Origin: Kuschelorhynchus macadamiae
Lineage: Eukaryota > Arthropoda > Insecta > Coleoptera > Curculionidae
Assembly (NCBI GenBank): GCA_030620095.1
Contig: JAUTXW010000330.1
Span: forward strand, 119,858-183,857
Reading direction: 5' to 3'
DNA: 64,000 bases
Shown here: positions 12,010 to 21,557 of the stretch, piece by piece
How the letters are laid out: each line of letters starts with the position of its first letter
How positions within the stretch are numbered: position 1 is the first letter of the stretch
The notes under the pieces: generated by a model
Databases searched by the model: none
What the model saw: only the letters and a program-made list of their open reading frames with translations
What the model was told of the DNA's origin: nothing
Program-made: the position numbers and the translations under genes

Positions 12010-12701
12010 AGACAAAAAGAAAATAATTTAAAAACTAAATGGTTTACAAAAGAAACTTGGTCTGGATGATATCTTAGTTTCAATTCCCACCATCCATCCA
12101 AACAAAAAAGAAGTGTTGTGATTGGTTTAGTTGACCGTGCCATATCTTTAACGTATACCGTCCTGAAGCCCTTAATAAAGTTAAAGAGACCTTGAACGCA
12201 AATCATTTCTCAGAAAAACTGATAAAAAGAATTATCAAAGGACGTACATATATTATAACAACCATAACGAAAACGTAAAACAAGATAATACGCAAAAAAA
12301 TATATTGCAATGCCATACACATCTCATATATCTGAAAAACTAAAACATATCTTAGGAAAATATAACATAATTGTGTGTCATAAAGCCCAGAACCTGATAG
12401 ACTCCCTATTTACAAAATTAAAAACTAAAATTCCTAAAAATAAAAAATCCAATCTCGTATATGAAAACATATTGGTATGCCAACCCAACTTTTAGAAAAT
12501 AGAATAAAAGGGCATAAGTATACAAAGAATGCATCCACTGCATTACACAAACATGAAAAAAGCACAAAACACGAATTTAATTTTTCTGAAACCAAAATCA
12601 TTGATGAAGATAACCTGTATCAGAAATTAATTATCAAAGAAATGATTCACATAAAAAAAGGAAAAAATGCAGTAAATGACAAACAAGACAAAAAAATTTA
12701 A
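12010..12701 (+). pseudogene. Penelope-like element endonuclease region, broken (copy A-plus)
   Basis: Plus-strand translation starts at NNLKTKWFTKETWSG and continues with VVIGLVDRAISLT (about 12,115-12,155), ISEKLKHILGKYNI (about 12,325), then TQLLENRIKGHKY, NASTALHKHEKS and KHEFNFSETKI (12,477-12,600) and KEMIHIKKGKNAVND near the end. About 50 bp with the CxxC...KKYIGMT core of the GIY-YIG domain is deleted at 12,470-12,480, and several frames are used. It begins in the post-RT region, so all RT catalytic motifs are missing. Together with A-minus it makes a head-to-head inverted pair around the (TA)n tract. Confidence 0.8.
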
Positions 12702-13241
12702 GTCAAATATACCACAATTTGATATTTTAGTATAGTTTTAACTTTGTCTAAGCCGTTATTTTTAAAATGTTGTATATGATTGTGAATGTCTGATTCTACT
12801 CTAAGGTTTAAATTAAAAAATAGCAAAAAATTATCTTTAAATTCCTCAAAAAAACGTACTACGATAAGAACACCTTTTTACCTAAAACTGTGCCATGAGT
12901 TGCCTGGCAAACCACTAACTTGCTACCTATCATTCAAATATAAATAAATAACCAACATGCATTTTTCGAGGTATGTAACTTTATTTTATTAATTTTGTAA
13001 TAATTATTGTCAATAGTATAAAAATTTTAAATCAGTTTTAGAAAAATTGTAAATGTCTTTTTATAATTAGACCACTAAATGTTTTTTAAATTAATTGTAG
13101 ATAGGAAGGAAAGGAAAACCATATATACCAAAAAAAAAAATAAAGGAATGAGCAATTTTTGAGAAAGCCTACTAACATAAGTAAAACGTCAAGTTAATCC
13201 CATTGTTTGATTTTGCAAATAAACATATACCGAAGAAAGAA

Positions 13242-13244
<3 letters not shown>
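12702..13244 (+). mobile_element. PLE copy A-plus: 3' UTR and terminal segment
   Basis: It continues from the coding remnant to the (TA)n tract at 13,245. It holds a GT-AG interval, GAG|GTATGT at 12,971 to ttgtag at 13,100 (130 bp), and a hammerhead-like motif at about 13,157-13,193 (TTTTTGAGAAAGCC...GTAAAACGTCAAG). Helix II pairing and the GAAA box are eroded (TAAA). Confidence 0.6.
13157..13193 (+). ncRNA. Decayed hammerhead-like motif, PLE A-plus
   Basis: TTGAGAAAGCCTACTAACA then TAAGTAAAACGTCAAG aligns with the same position in other PLE termini. GAAA has become TAAA and helix II no longer pairs, so this is a relic. Confidence 0.35.
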
Positions 13245-13301
<57 letters not shown>

Positions 13302-13307
13302 CTTTGT

Positions 13308-13378
<71 letters not shown>
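13245..13378. repeat. Two (TA)n tracts in a hairpin arrangement
   Basis: TA runs at 13,245-13,300 and 13,310-13,378 are separated by aactttgtctt (13,301-13,311). The exact inverse, aagacaaagtt, follows at 13,377-13,387. The second TA tract is therefore bounded by a perfect 11-bp inverted repeat and could fold as one long hairpin. Confidence 0.9.
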
Positions 13379-13379
<1 letters not shown>

Positions 13380-13399
13380 ACAAAGTTGCAAATTCGCAA

Positions 13400-14295
13400 T
13401 GTGAATCGAATTATTCGAACAGCAGAAGGTTTTGTCAACAGTAACTCTTTTTCAGTGAGTGATATCTTTAGATATTTTATCCTCTTGTCACCTCTGCCCG
13501 AACAAACTATAGCAAATATGTCTATTTTTTTCCTTGACTGTACAATTCACATTACTTCATAGAGTTTGGCCTTAACGTCAGTATAATATATGTTTAGATT
13601 TTTTGAGATTTTTTTTAATTAAAATCCTCAACGCAGGCATTAATCAAAAAGCACAAGATTAAGACCAAACTCTTGTGTTTGTGAAATTCTATTTTGCCTT
13701 TTGTATCAATGACTTTTCTTCAAAAACATCGCTTAAATTCTCTTCAGATCATCCTATAGTTGCTTGTTGTCTGGATATTTACCAACATAAATTCCCATCT
13801 ACATTGCTGGGCATTAATAGCTTTCTCCAAGGCAATTTTGAAGACCTATATTTCCAAAAAAAAATGAGATGGGGTTTTCAGTGTTTTTAGGGTTTTGATT
13901 TAAATAACCGTTTTTAATGACAGTGTCATATGTTGCAATAAAACATTATATATAGCATATACAATGATCCCTCCTGCAAAAATGTACAATTATCGCAATC
14001 GTAAAAATTTGTTTAAATAAATTAAAGAAAAATAATTTAATAAATTTAATTTAAATTTTAAAAAAAATAATTTATTGTCGTTTGACATCAAAATTCTACG
14101 TATAGAAATATCTAATTTAAACAAGCATTTTTCTCAAAATTAGTACAAGTCTTTTTCGTTTTTATTATATGTAAGTCTAGATACATATATTGCTAATATT
14201 ATAACTAAATTTAAAATGTTTCTAAAGATTGGGCAAATAAAAATATAACATTAATAAAGACATTTCCTGGCCGAATTCCCCGTGATTTTCTTACG
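13400..14295. other. Unassigned stretch
   Basis: Contains one unrecognised 71-codon frame (13,675-13,890, +) without motif support. The rest is AT-rich non-coding sequence. Confidence 0.3.

Positions 14296-14296
<1 letters not shown>

Positions 14297-14353
<57 letters not shown>
14297..14353. repeat. (TA)n microsatellite
   Basis: About 28 TA units, with no recognisable element directly adjoining on the left. Confidence 0.95.
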
Positions 14354-14355
<2 letters not shown>

Positions 14356-15185
14356 CTTTGAAAGGAACGTATTTCATAAAACTTTTGCCTTAAGGAATTA
14401 GTAAAGAAACTCTTATTACTAAAGGAGTTAAAACCTTATTAAAACAGTAAAACATAAATAACGTATCAAACAAAACACTAAGTTTCCTTAGTTAGTAGCT
14501 CCTGTTCCCTATTTTGCATTTGTATATGCGGCCCATATTATTTAGTCTGCATATATTATTATAGATCATACACGCATGCCTAATCTAGCTAAAAATTAAA
14601 TCAATCGACGGCAACAGCGCCAGAAAACAACAAAACATGAACAGGGTCACGCCCACCGTGCGTCGGTTTACTTTTTTAGCGCACCATCGCGTATGTGTGT
14701 AAAGTCATCCTATAGATTGATTTATTTTGCAAATATATCTGTAACCTACTTAAAACCAAATAAATTTGTTCGAAATTCGATATTCAACATCGACATAGAT
14801 TGGGTTAAATAGTACATAACCAATAATATGTTACCGATTTGTAAATTACTTAGAGAACCCGTAGCACTCACCTATTCCAGTACCTCAAAAACACACAGAG
14901 TACACTCACATTGACAACACGGCGACTTGAATCATATTAGCAGAATGGCGGTTTCGAGTAGAAAACATATAATACATACAGGAAATATTGAAAGTTAAAA
15001 AACTATAAAATTGTCATTAATGATATTAAATCTAAACCATATTTTTTTTATTTTTTTTATAGAAAGCACATCCTTAGTGATACTACAATGTCAAAACACA
15101 CATATTAACACAGTTTACGATTTTTTAACATTTGAGTTAATTAAATATGAGAAAAAAAAATAATTTTACCAAAAATAAAAACAAA
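14354..15185. other. Unassigned stretch between (TA)n and a decayed PLE
   Basis: No coding content seen. 14,980-15,130 shares short phrases with the A-minus terminal segment (near 10,800-10,920), so worn PLE terminal sequence may be present. Confidence 0.3.
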
Positions 15186-15189
15186 AAAA

Positions 15190-16550
15190 ATTCTCGAAAC
15201 TTTTATCTCATTACTGATTACATCGCCAGTGTTGAAAGTATCATTCATGCTAAACGAAATTAAGGACTTAATCCTCGCAGACGTAGTAAATGTTGTCATA
15301 AATCACAAAATGAAAATTACTTACAAGAATATTACAAACAAAATTTCAAACTAAAATCCAAAAACAAAAAACTTTGTTAAAGAAAACCCTTAAATTAAAA
15401 TATTCTAACGAGATAAATCTAATAAAGCAGTCGTAATGAATTCAAATGATTATGCAAATAAAATGATTAGGCTAGTTAGTGATACAAATACGTATATTTC
15501 AAAACAAAAATAATACATTAATTAAAAAAATATTTAAGCAAAACAGTTATCAAGGACAATGTAGCCAAAAAATTAATTAGACATAATGTTGTTGCCCCAA
15601 AAATGTATAGTTTACCTAAACTTAATAAAACAGGTAAACCTCTGAGACCAATTGTTTCTTGTCTACACTTTCCATTTTACAAACTGTAACAATAGGTATA
15701 TATCGGAATGCTTGTCATAAATTGCGGAAAATTTGATTATTTTATAAAAGATTTTTTTACCTTTAAACCATTTATTGATACAATTAAATTCCAAATAATT
15801 AGAATCCTGTATCGCTTAATGTAGTTTCGTTATATACCAACATCCCAAACGAATTAGTTCCTCAAATAATAACAAAGAAATAGGACACGTTGAAAGAATA
15901 TACAACACTCGAGTAAAAAGATTTTATAGAAGCTGTAAATATCACAATAAATAACAATTTTATTATTTTGAATACGAAAAAAGTTTCTATCAACAGATAA
16001 ATGGTTGTGCAATGGGTTCTCCAAATTTTTCTATAATAGCACAACTTGTAATGGAGTATCTGGAAGCAAGTGTTACGGAGAAACTTGATGGTTGTTTAAC
16101 TGCTATTTCGGAAGACAAAATCCATATACTACTAAATGCTTTGAATAATTTCCAGCCTAAATTACAATTCACATAATATCTTAAAAGCTAAGCTAAAAAG
16201 ACTTAGTCGGGCCGATATCTAAATTTTATTTCCATGCATTCAATTGACCAAAAAAATAGTGTTAGTGCAATTGCACTAACCTGTCCAGAATATCTATCAA
16301 AAACTCTGGAAAAAATTAAATAAGCGTTAATAGATAACCATTATCCAAACAAAACATTTCTAAGAGTTATTTAACAAAGAACTCATCTGTATTATAATAA
16401 AACAAAAGCACCAATTAAATACGATTAACCTAAGTACGTGGCACTACCTTACACAAATAAATTATTTAAAAAATAGAAATCCATTCTTTCAAACCCTAAT
16501 CTAACTATTTGTCACAAAGCCCATAAATTCTATTGAAACAGAAATCGCTG
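15190..16550 (+). pseudogene. Penelope-like element RT, heavily decayed (copy E)
   Basis: Fragments run in correct PLE order on the plus strand. ITDYIASVESIIHAK lies near 15,215, MNSNDYANKMIRLVSDTN near 15,437, and VAPKMYSLPKLNK plus LRPIVSCLHFPFYK near 15,590-15,685. QINGCAMGSPNFSIIAQL (motif B) lies near 15,995-16,045, MEYLEASVTEKLD follows, then LNNFQPKLQFT near 16,140. Endonuclease-linker sequence runs to about 16,540. Stops and indels are numerous. Motif A reads as LNVVSLYTNIPNE without its Asp, and the motif C YVDD segment is deleted. The CxxC...YIG core of the endonuclease is absent. It is the only copy here covering part of the N-terminal domain on the plus strand in a non-inverted setting. 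Confidence 0.75.
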
Positions 16551-16647
16551 TTATCTCAACACATCGACATGTTTCCAAGAAAATAAATTTCCATCTTATT
16601 ATATTATAGATTTTTCAATGGGTAAACCAAATAAAATATTTCACAAC

Positions 16648-16650
<3 letters not shown>

Positions 16651-16720
<70 letters not shown>

Positions 16721-16749
16721 TATGTATATTTATATATACATATATATAT

Positions 16750-16813
<64 letters not shown>
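16651..16813. repeat. Composite (TA)n tract with TATG/CACA interruptions
   Basis: TA-rich tract with a central impure segment (tacatatatatgtatattta...cacacata). It ends exactly where the left outer end of PLE dimer B begins. Confidence 0.95.
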
Positions 16814-16818
<5 letters not shown>

Positions 16819-16869
16819 TCAAGTACTTTCTTGGGATGAGGTTCGTGGATTGAACAAAGAAACTTTAAT

Positions 16870-16905
16870 TGACGTTTCGCCTGTCCATTTCAGGCTTTTT
16901 CAAAA
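16870..16905 (-). ncRNA. Hammerhead-like ribozyme motif, PLE B left arm
   Basis: On the minus strand, GCCTG...CAGGC pairs as helix II (5 bp) and is followed by GAAACGTC (GAAA, loopless AC/GU helix III, GUC cleavage triplet). The upstream box is TTTGAAAAA instead of CUGANGA. It lies 18 nt past the intron-like acceptor at 16,923. Confidence 0.45.
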
Positions 16906-16922
16906 TATTTAATTCTGCACAT

Positions 16923-17036
16923 CTAAAAATTAAATACAAAAAGTGTATATATGTAAGTTAATAAATAAAAACAATTAGGTATAACGGCACGCACTAAAAT
17001 TATTAAAACATTTATTTAAAATAGTACAGTACATAC
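16923..17036 (-). other. GT-AG intron-like module in PLE terminus (B left)
   Basis: On the minus strand, CAAG|GTATGTAC...tttaatttttag (114 bp), just 5' of the hammerhead-like motif. It is identical in position and length to the right arm (21,253-21,366) and matches modules in the other PLE copies. Function as an intron is inferred. Confidence 0.5.
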
Positions 17037-17262
17037 CTTGAGAAAGATGTTCTTTTACCTTGCTTGGCAGTGTGGAGGTAAGTGATACACTGGTTAAAGA
17101 ATTCTATTGTTTTTTTTTTTTATATATATCCTTTAGTTTTTTTGATTATATTAACAATGTAGAACTATTTGTGGATACGGGTTGTTTTAAAAGTATTTGT
17201 GTGAGTCTGACATTATACAGTATGTATTTATGATTGATGGAAAATAGTTTATAACAATTGAA

Positions 17263-19323
17263 TTAAATTAGATTGTGATATATTTGGCTGAGATTGTCAA
17301 TGTCTTTCCGATCGTTTACTGTATTTTTTTCTTTTTTTATCTCGACCATTTCTTTGAATGTCAGTTTATGGTAATGTTGTTCTTTTGATAAGACCGTTGT
17401 ACTCGAAAAATCAAATTCATGTTTCATGTCTCTTTCATGTTTATGTAGTGCTGTGGAAGCATTTTTTGTATATTTATGCCCATTTAGTCTATTTGATAGG
17501 TATTGTGTGGTCATGCCTATATATTTTTTGGGGCAGTTTAGGCAGGGAATGCTGTAAACTACGTTTGATTGTTTTTTAATTGGTGTCTGACTTTTTAGTG
17601 GTGTATATAAAGATTTAAGGGTATTGTTAGATTTGTGGCATACGGTTATGTCGTGTTTACCGAGAATGTGTTTAATCTTTTCAGAAAGACCTTCAGTGTA
17701 TGGTAAAGATATGTATGTAGTTGTTTTATTGTTGTCATGATTATTTACAATATGTTTTGTGGCATTGTATAATTTTTGGGTTCTTCGCTTTATAATTCGT
17801 TCGATGGCTTTTAATGGGAAATGATTTTTTAAGAGAGTATTTTTAACTTTATTTAGAATGTCAACTCGGTATATAGGTGATGTTAGTGTTAGTGCACGGT
17901 CAACTAATCCTATCATCACGGAGTTTTTTTGACATTTTGGGTGACTGGAATTATAATTAAGGTAGCGGGAGGACCAGGTTTTTTTGGTGTACCACTTAGT
18001 TTTAATGCCATTTGTTTTGTGGTCTCTTATTAATGTTAAATCCAAAAAGTTTATAGCACCATCATTTTCTATTTCGGAAGTAAACTGCAATTTTGGATGA
18101 AAATTGTTAAAGAGGGAGATAATTTCCGTTGTTTTATTTTTTGGTATGGCTAATAAACAATCATCCACGTACCTTTTAAAAAATAATATTGGTACATTGG
18201 CTTTTTGTAACACTGTTTCTTCTAGATATTCCATTACTATTTGGGCTGCGGTGGAAGAGATGGGTGAACCCATTGCACATCCGTCAAGTTGTTGGTAGTA
18301 ATCATCTTTGTATTGGAAATAGTTGTTCGAAAGAATGAGATCTATCCCTTCTATGAATTCTGTGCAAGTGAGTGTTGTGTGATTCTTTATCTGATTCCAT
18401 TTTTCTTTAATGATTTGTTTTAAAAGTTTAGTCGGAATGTTTGTATATAAGGATATTACGTCTAGAGAGATGAGTTGGAAATTATTTGGTATTTTAAGGT
18501 TGTCTATAAACTTTTTAAATTCAAACGAATCTTTAATGTAATAATCATTTCTGCCTGTAATTTTTGATAAGCAATTTGATAAAAAACTTGAAAGTTTGTA
18601 GAATGGTGACTGAATATAGGAAACAATGGGTCTCATAGGAATGTCGGGTTTGTGAAGTTTAGGCATTCCATAGAATTTTGGTGGAACAGAATTATGTATT
18701 TTTAATGATTTGGCTTCTTTTTCGGATATGTAATTACGTTTTAACAGTTTTTCTATGAACGAGTTATTTTTGGATTGAAGAGATTTCGTCGAATCAAATC
18801 TCATTTTTTTATATGTGTTTTTGTCATCAAGAAGTGCATTAATTTTGTTGTTGTAATCAATGGTATTCATTATTACAGTCTTGTTACTTTTGTCTGGCTT
18901 TAAGACTGTTATCTGTGGATTTGTTTTTAAAAAATATTTACATTTTTTTGCTTGCTTTGATAGTTTTTTTTGAGTTTTGTTTTGCTGTATTTTTTTGTGT
19001 CTAATTTTAATTTTATGGTTGGTAATGACATTAACAATCTCTGACCGGATACTATCTTTTTGTTCAGATGGTTTATTGTAAATAGCTGACTCGATAGAAG
19101 CAATGTAATCTATTGTTGGTAAATTGTATTCTTCACTAACAGGTAGAGAAAATTTTTCACCTAGGGCTAGTGTTTCTGCAATTTCGTTTGGGATATGCGT
19201 ATCTGAGATGTTTTCTAGCCAGTTATTGGTATCGATTTTATCGTTGTTGGTTTGTATAGTTTTATATAAATTATTAAATTTATTATTATTTTTTTGTTTG
19301 ACTCGTTTGAAAATAGTTTCTGC
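17263..19323 (-). CDS. Penelope-like element reverse transcriptase/GIY-YIG endonuclease, 5'-truncated but open (copy B-minus)
   Basis: A 686-codon open frame, the most complete PLE protein in the window. The first ATG is at 18,870 (535 aa), but the frame stays open and PLE-like upstream to 19,323, where it meets the inversion junction. The true N-terminus is therefore lost. Upstream residues (WLENISDTHIPNEIAE, TIDYIASIESAIYN) match the N-terminal domain of the D copies. RT blocks follow: YGMPKLHKPDIPMRPIVSY, then SLDVISLYTNIP (motif A Asp present), CAMGSPISSTAAQIVMEYLE (motif B), FFKRYVDDCLLAI (motif C) and INFLDLTLIRD. The C-terminal GIY-YIG endonuclease has VVYSIPCLNCPKKYIGMTT, LSNRLNGHKY, STALHKHERD and KHEFDF, i.e. 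the CxxC pair, YIG, Arg and His typical of PLE endonucleases. All visible catalytic motifs are intact. It would act by target-primed reverse transcription. Expression is unknown, since its 5' end is buried in the dimer. Confidence 0.92.
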   Translation of the reverse strand, partial: AETIFKRVKQKNNNKFNNLYKTIQTNNDKIDTNNWLENISDTHIPNEIAETLALGEKFSLPVSEEYNLPTIDYIASIESAIYNKPSEQKDSIRSEIVNVITNHKIKIRHKKIQQNKTQKKLSKQAKKCKYFLKTNPQITVLKPDKSNKTVIMNTIDYNNKINALLDDKNTYKKMRFDSTKSLQSKNNSFIEKLLKRNYISEKEAKSLKIHNSVPPKFYGMPKLHKPDIPMRPIVSYIQSPFYKLSSFLSNCLSKITGRNDYYIKDSFEFKKFIDNLKIPNNFQLISLDVISLYTNIPTKLLKQIIKEKWNQIKNHTTLTCTEFIEGIDLILSNNYFQYKDDYYQQLDGCAMGSPISSTAAQIVMEYLEETVLQKANVPILFFKRYVDDCLLAIPKNKTTEIISLFNNFHPKLQFTSEIENDGAINFLDLTLIRDHKTNGIKTKWYTKKTWSSRYLNYNSSHPKCQKNSVMIGLVDRALTLTSPIYRVDILNKVKNTLLKNHFPLKAIERIIKRRTQKLYNATKHIVNNHDNNKTTTYISLPYTEGLSEKIKHILGKHDITVCHKSNNTLKSLYTPLKSQTPIKKQSNVVYSIPCLNCPKKYIGMTTQYLSNRLNGHKYTKNASTALHKHERDMKHEFDFSSTTVLSKEQHYHKLTFKEMVEIKKEKNTVNDRKDIDNLSQIYHNLI

Positions 19324-19325
19324 TC
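18966..19325 (-). other. 360-bp single-copy spacer at the centre of PLE dimer B
   Basis: Present only once. It is the 5'-ward continuation of the B-minus coding sequence. The plus copy is truncated at CTATCAAAGC (19,328) and begins right where the minus copy is truncated, so two 5'-truncated copies are joined head to head. Confidence 0.85.
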
Positions 19326-19327
19326 AA

Positions 19328-21022
19328 CTATCAAAGCAAGCAAAAAAATGTAAATATTTTTTAAAAACAAATCCACAGATAACAGTCTTAAAGCCAGACA
19401 AAAGTAACAAGACTGTAATAATGAATACCATTGATTACAACAACAAAATTAATGCACTTCTTGATGACAAAAACACATATAAAAAAATGAGATTTGATTC
19501 GACGAAATCTCTTCAATCCAAAAATAACTCGTTCATAGAAAAACTGTTAAAACGTAATCACATATCCGAAAAAGAAGCCAAATCATTAAAAATACATAAT
19601 TCTGTTCCACCAAAATTCTATGGAATGCCTAAACTTCACAAACCCGACATTCCTATGAGACCCATTGTTTCCTATATTCAGTCACCATTCTACAAACTTT
19701 CAAGTTTTTTATCAAATTGCTTATCAAAAATTACAGGCAGAAATGATTATTACATTAAAGATTCGTTTGAATTTAAAAAGTTTATAGAAAACCTTAAAAT
19801 ACCAAATAATTTCCAACTCATCTCTCTAGACGTAATATCCTTATATACAAACATTCCGACTAAACTTTTAAAACAAATCATTAAAGAAAAATGGAATCAG
19901 ATAAAGAATCACACAACACTCACTTGCACAGAATTCATAGAAGGGATAGATCTCATTCTTTCGAACAACTATTTCCAATACAAAGATGATTACTACCAAC
20001 AACTTGACGGATGTGCAATGGGTTCACCCATCTCTTCCACCGCAGCCCAAATAGTAATGGAATATCTAGAAGAAACAGTGTTACAAAAAGCCAATGTACC
20101 AATATTATTTTTTAAAAGGTACGTGGATGATTGTTTATTAGCCATACCAAAAAATAAAACAACGGAAATTATCTCCCTCTTTAACAATTTTCATCCAAAA
20201 TTGCAGTTTACTTCCGAAATAGAAAATGATGGTGCTATAAACTTTTTGGATTTAACATTAATAAGAGACCACAAAACAAATGGCATTAAAACTAAATGGT
20301 ACACCAAAAAAACCTGGTCCTCCCGCTACCTTAATTATAATTCCAGTCACCCAAAATGTCAAAAAAACTCCGTGATGATAGGATTAGTTGACCGTGCACT
20401 AACACTAACATCACCTATATTCCGAGTTGACATTCTAAATAAAGTTAAAAATACTCTCTTAAAAAATCATTTCCCATTAAAAGCCATCGAACGAATTATA
20501 AAGCGAAGAACCCAAAAATTATACAATGCCACAAAACATATTGTAAATAATCATGACAACAATAAAACAACTACATACATATCTTTACCATACACTGAAG
20601 GTCTTTCTGAAAAGATTAAACACATTCTCGGTAAACACGACATAACCGTATGCCACAAATCTAACAATACCCTTAAATCTTTATATACACCACTAAAAAG
20701 TCAGACACCAATTAAAAAACAATCAAACGTAGTTTACAGCATTCCCTGCCTAAACTGCCCCAAAAAATATATAGGCATGACCACACAATACCTATCAAAT
20801 AGACTAAATGGGCATAAATATACAAAAAATGCTTCCACAGCACTACATAAACATGAAAGAGACATGAAACATGAATTTGATTTTTCGAGTACAACGGTCT
20901 TATCAAAAGAACAACATTACCATAAACTGACATTCAAAGAAATGGTCGAGATAAAAAAAGAAAAAAATACAGTAAACGATCGGAAAGACATTGACATCTC
21001 AGCCAAATATATCACAATCTAA
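19328..21022 (+). CDS. Penelope-like element reverse transcriptase/GIY-YIG endonuclease, 5'-truncated (copy B-plus)
   Basis: Near-identical to B-minus: I see only Y/H, D/E and Y/F type changes (NHISEK, FIENLK, SPIFRVD) and a one-base deletion near the 3' end that changes the tail to ISAKYITI. All RT motifs (SLDVISLYTNIP, CAMGSPISS, YVDDCL) and the GIY-YIG endonuclease motifs are present. PLE homology starts at LSKQAKKCKYF. The open frame extends 5' to an ATG at 19,124, but those first 68 codons are antisense to the minus copy (see the findings). The copy is 5'-truncated relative to B-minus by about 360 bp. The high arm identity indicates recent origin or sequence homogenisation of the arms. 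Confidence 0.92.
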   Translation, partial: LSKQAKKCKYFLKTNPQITVLKPDKSNKTVIMNTIDYNNKINALLDDKNTYKKMRFDSTKSLQSKNNSFIEKLLKRNHISEKEAKSLKIHNSVPPKFYGMPKLHKPDIPMRPIVSYIQSPFYKLSSFLSNCLSKITGRNDYYIKDSFEFKKFIENLKIPNNFQLISLDVISLYTNIPTKLLKQIIKEKWNQIKNHTTLTCTEFIEGIDLILSNNYFQYKDDYYQQLDGCAMGSPISSTAAQIVMEYLEETVLQKANVPILFFKRYVDDCLLAIPKNKTTEIISLFNNFHPKLQFTSEIENDGAINFLDLTLIRDHKTNGIKTKWYTKKTWSSRYLNYNSSHPKCQKNSVMIGLVDRALTLTSPIFRVDILNKVKNTLLKNHFPLKAIERIIKRRTQKLYNATKHIVNNHDNNKTTTYISLPYTEGLSEKIKHILGKHDITVCHKSNNTLKSLYTPLKSQTPIKKQSNVVYSIPCLNCPKKYIGMTTQYLSNRLNGHKYTKNASTALHKHERDMKHEFDFSSTTVLSKEQHYHKLTFKEMVEIKKEKNTVNDRKDIDISAKYITI

Positions 21023-21252
21023 TTTAATTCAATTGTTATAAACTATTTTCCATCAATCATAAATACATACTGTATACTGTCAGACTCACACAAATACTTT
21101 TAAAACAACCCGTATCCACAAATAGTTCTACATTGTTAATATAATCAAAAAAACTAAAAGATATATATAAAAAAAAAAACAATAGAATTCTTTAACCAGT
21201 GTATCACTTACCTCCACACTGCCAAGCAAGGTAAAAGAACATCTTTCTCAAG

Positions 21253-21366
21253 GTATGTACTGTACTATTTTAAATAAATGTTTTAATAATTTTAGTGCGT
21301 GCCGTTATACATAATTGTTTTTATTTATTAACTTACATATATACACTTTTTGTATTTAATTTTTAG
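21253..21366 (+). other. GT-AG intron-like module in PLE terminus (B right)
   Basis: CAAG|GTATGTAC opens and tttaatttttag closes a 114-bp interval ending 19 bp before the hammerhead-like motif. Penelope of Drosophila virilis is known to have a short intron in its 5' leader, which is supplied by the terminal repeat. That makes a real intron plausible, but no transcript evidence is visible. Confidence 0.5.
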
Positions 21367-21384
21367 ATGTGCAGAATTAAATAT

Positions 21385-21420
21385 TTTGAAAAAGCCTGAA
21401 ATGGACAGGCGAAACGTCAA
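21385..21420 (+). ncRNA. Hammerhead-like ribozyme motif, PLE B right arm
   Basis: TTTGAAAAAGCCTG, a loop, then CAGGCGAAACGTCAA. It has a 5-bp helix II, GAAA, a loopless two-base-pair helix III and a GUC cleavage triplet. The CUGANGA box is non-canonical, so catalysis is uncertain, but the structure-bearing bases are kept in both arms. Confidence 0.45.
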
Positions 21421-21499
21421 TTAAAGTTTCTTTGTTCAATCCACGAACCTCATCCCAAGAAAGTACTTGATATTTATAAATTGTAAGGTTCAAGAAGAG

Positions 21500-21501
<2 letters not shown>

Positions 21502-21555
<54 letters not shown>
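21502..21555. repeat. (TA)n microsatellite
   Basis: TA run on the right flank of PLE dimer B, mirroring the composite tract on its left flank. Confidence 0.95.

Positions 21556-21557
<2 letters not shown>

Larger units (their letters stand above)
16811..18965 (-). repeat. Left arm of 2.15-kb inverted repeat (PLE dimer B)
   Basis: Reverse complement of 19,326-21,479 with only a handful of visible differences. The arms are 2,155 and 2,154 bp. The single length difference is one A near the end of the ORF (gacaatctc against gacatctc). The outer ends read tataaatatcaagtac and its inverse. The arm holds the PLE 3' terminus (outer) through to mid-ORF (inner). Confidence 0.93.
19326..21479 (+). repeat. 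Right arm of 2.15-kb inverted repeat (PLE dimer B)
   Basis: Inverse of 16,811-18,965. The outer end gatatttata is followed by 22 bp of non-TA sequence and then (TA)n at 21,502. The arm contains mid-ORF through 3' UTR and terminal segment. Confidence 0.93.

Noticed and set aside
13194..13438. Overlapping Ile-Tyr frames on both strands
   Set aside because: Same (TA)n artefact; the flanks are non-coding.
17358..18298. Open frames on the plus strand inside PLE B-minus (17,358-17,579 and 18,104-18,298)
   Set aside because: Antisense shadows of the RT/endonuclease frame. The same shadows appear mirrored at 19,993-20,187 and 20,712-20,933.
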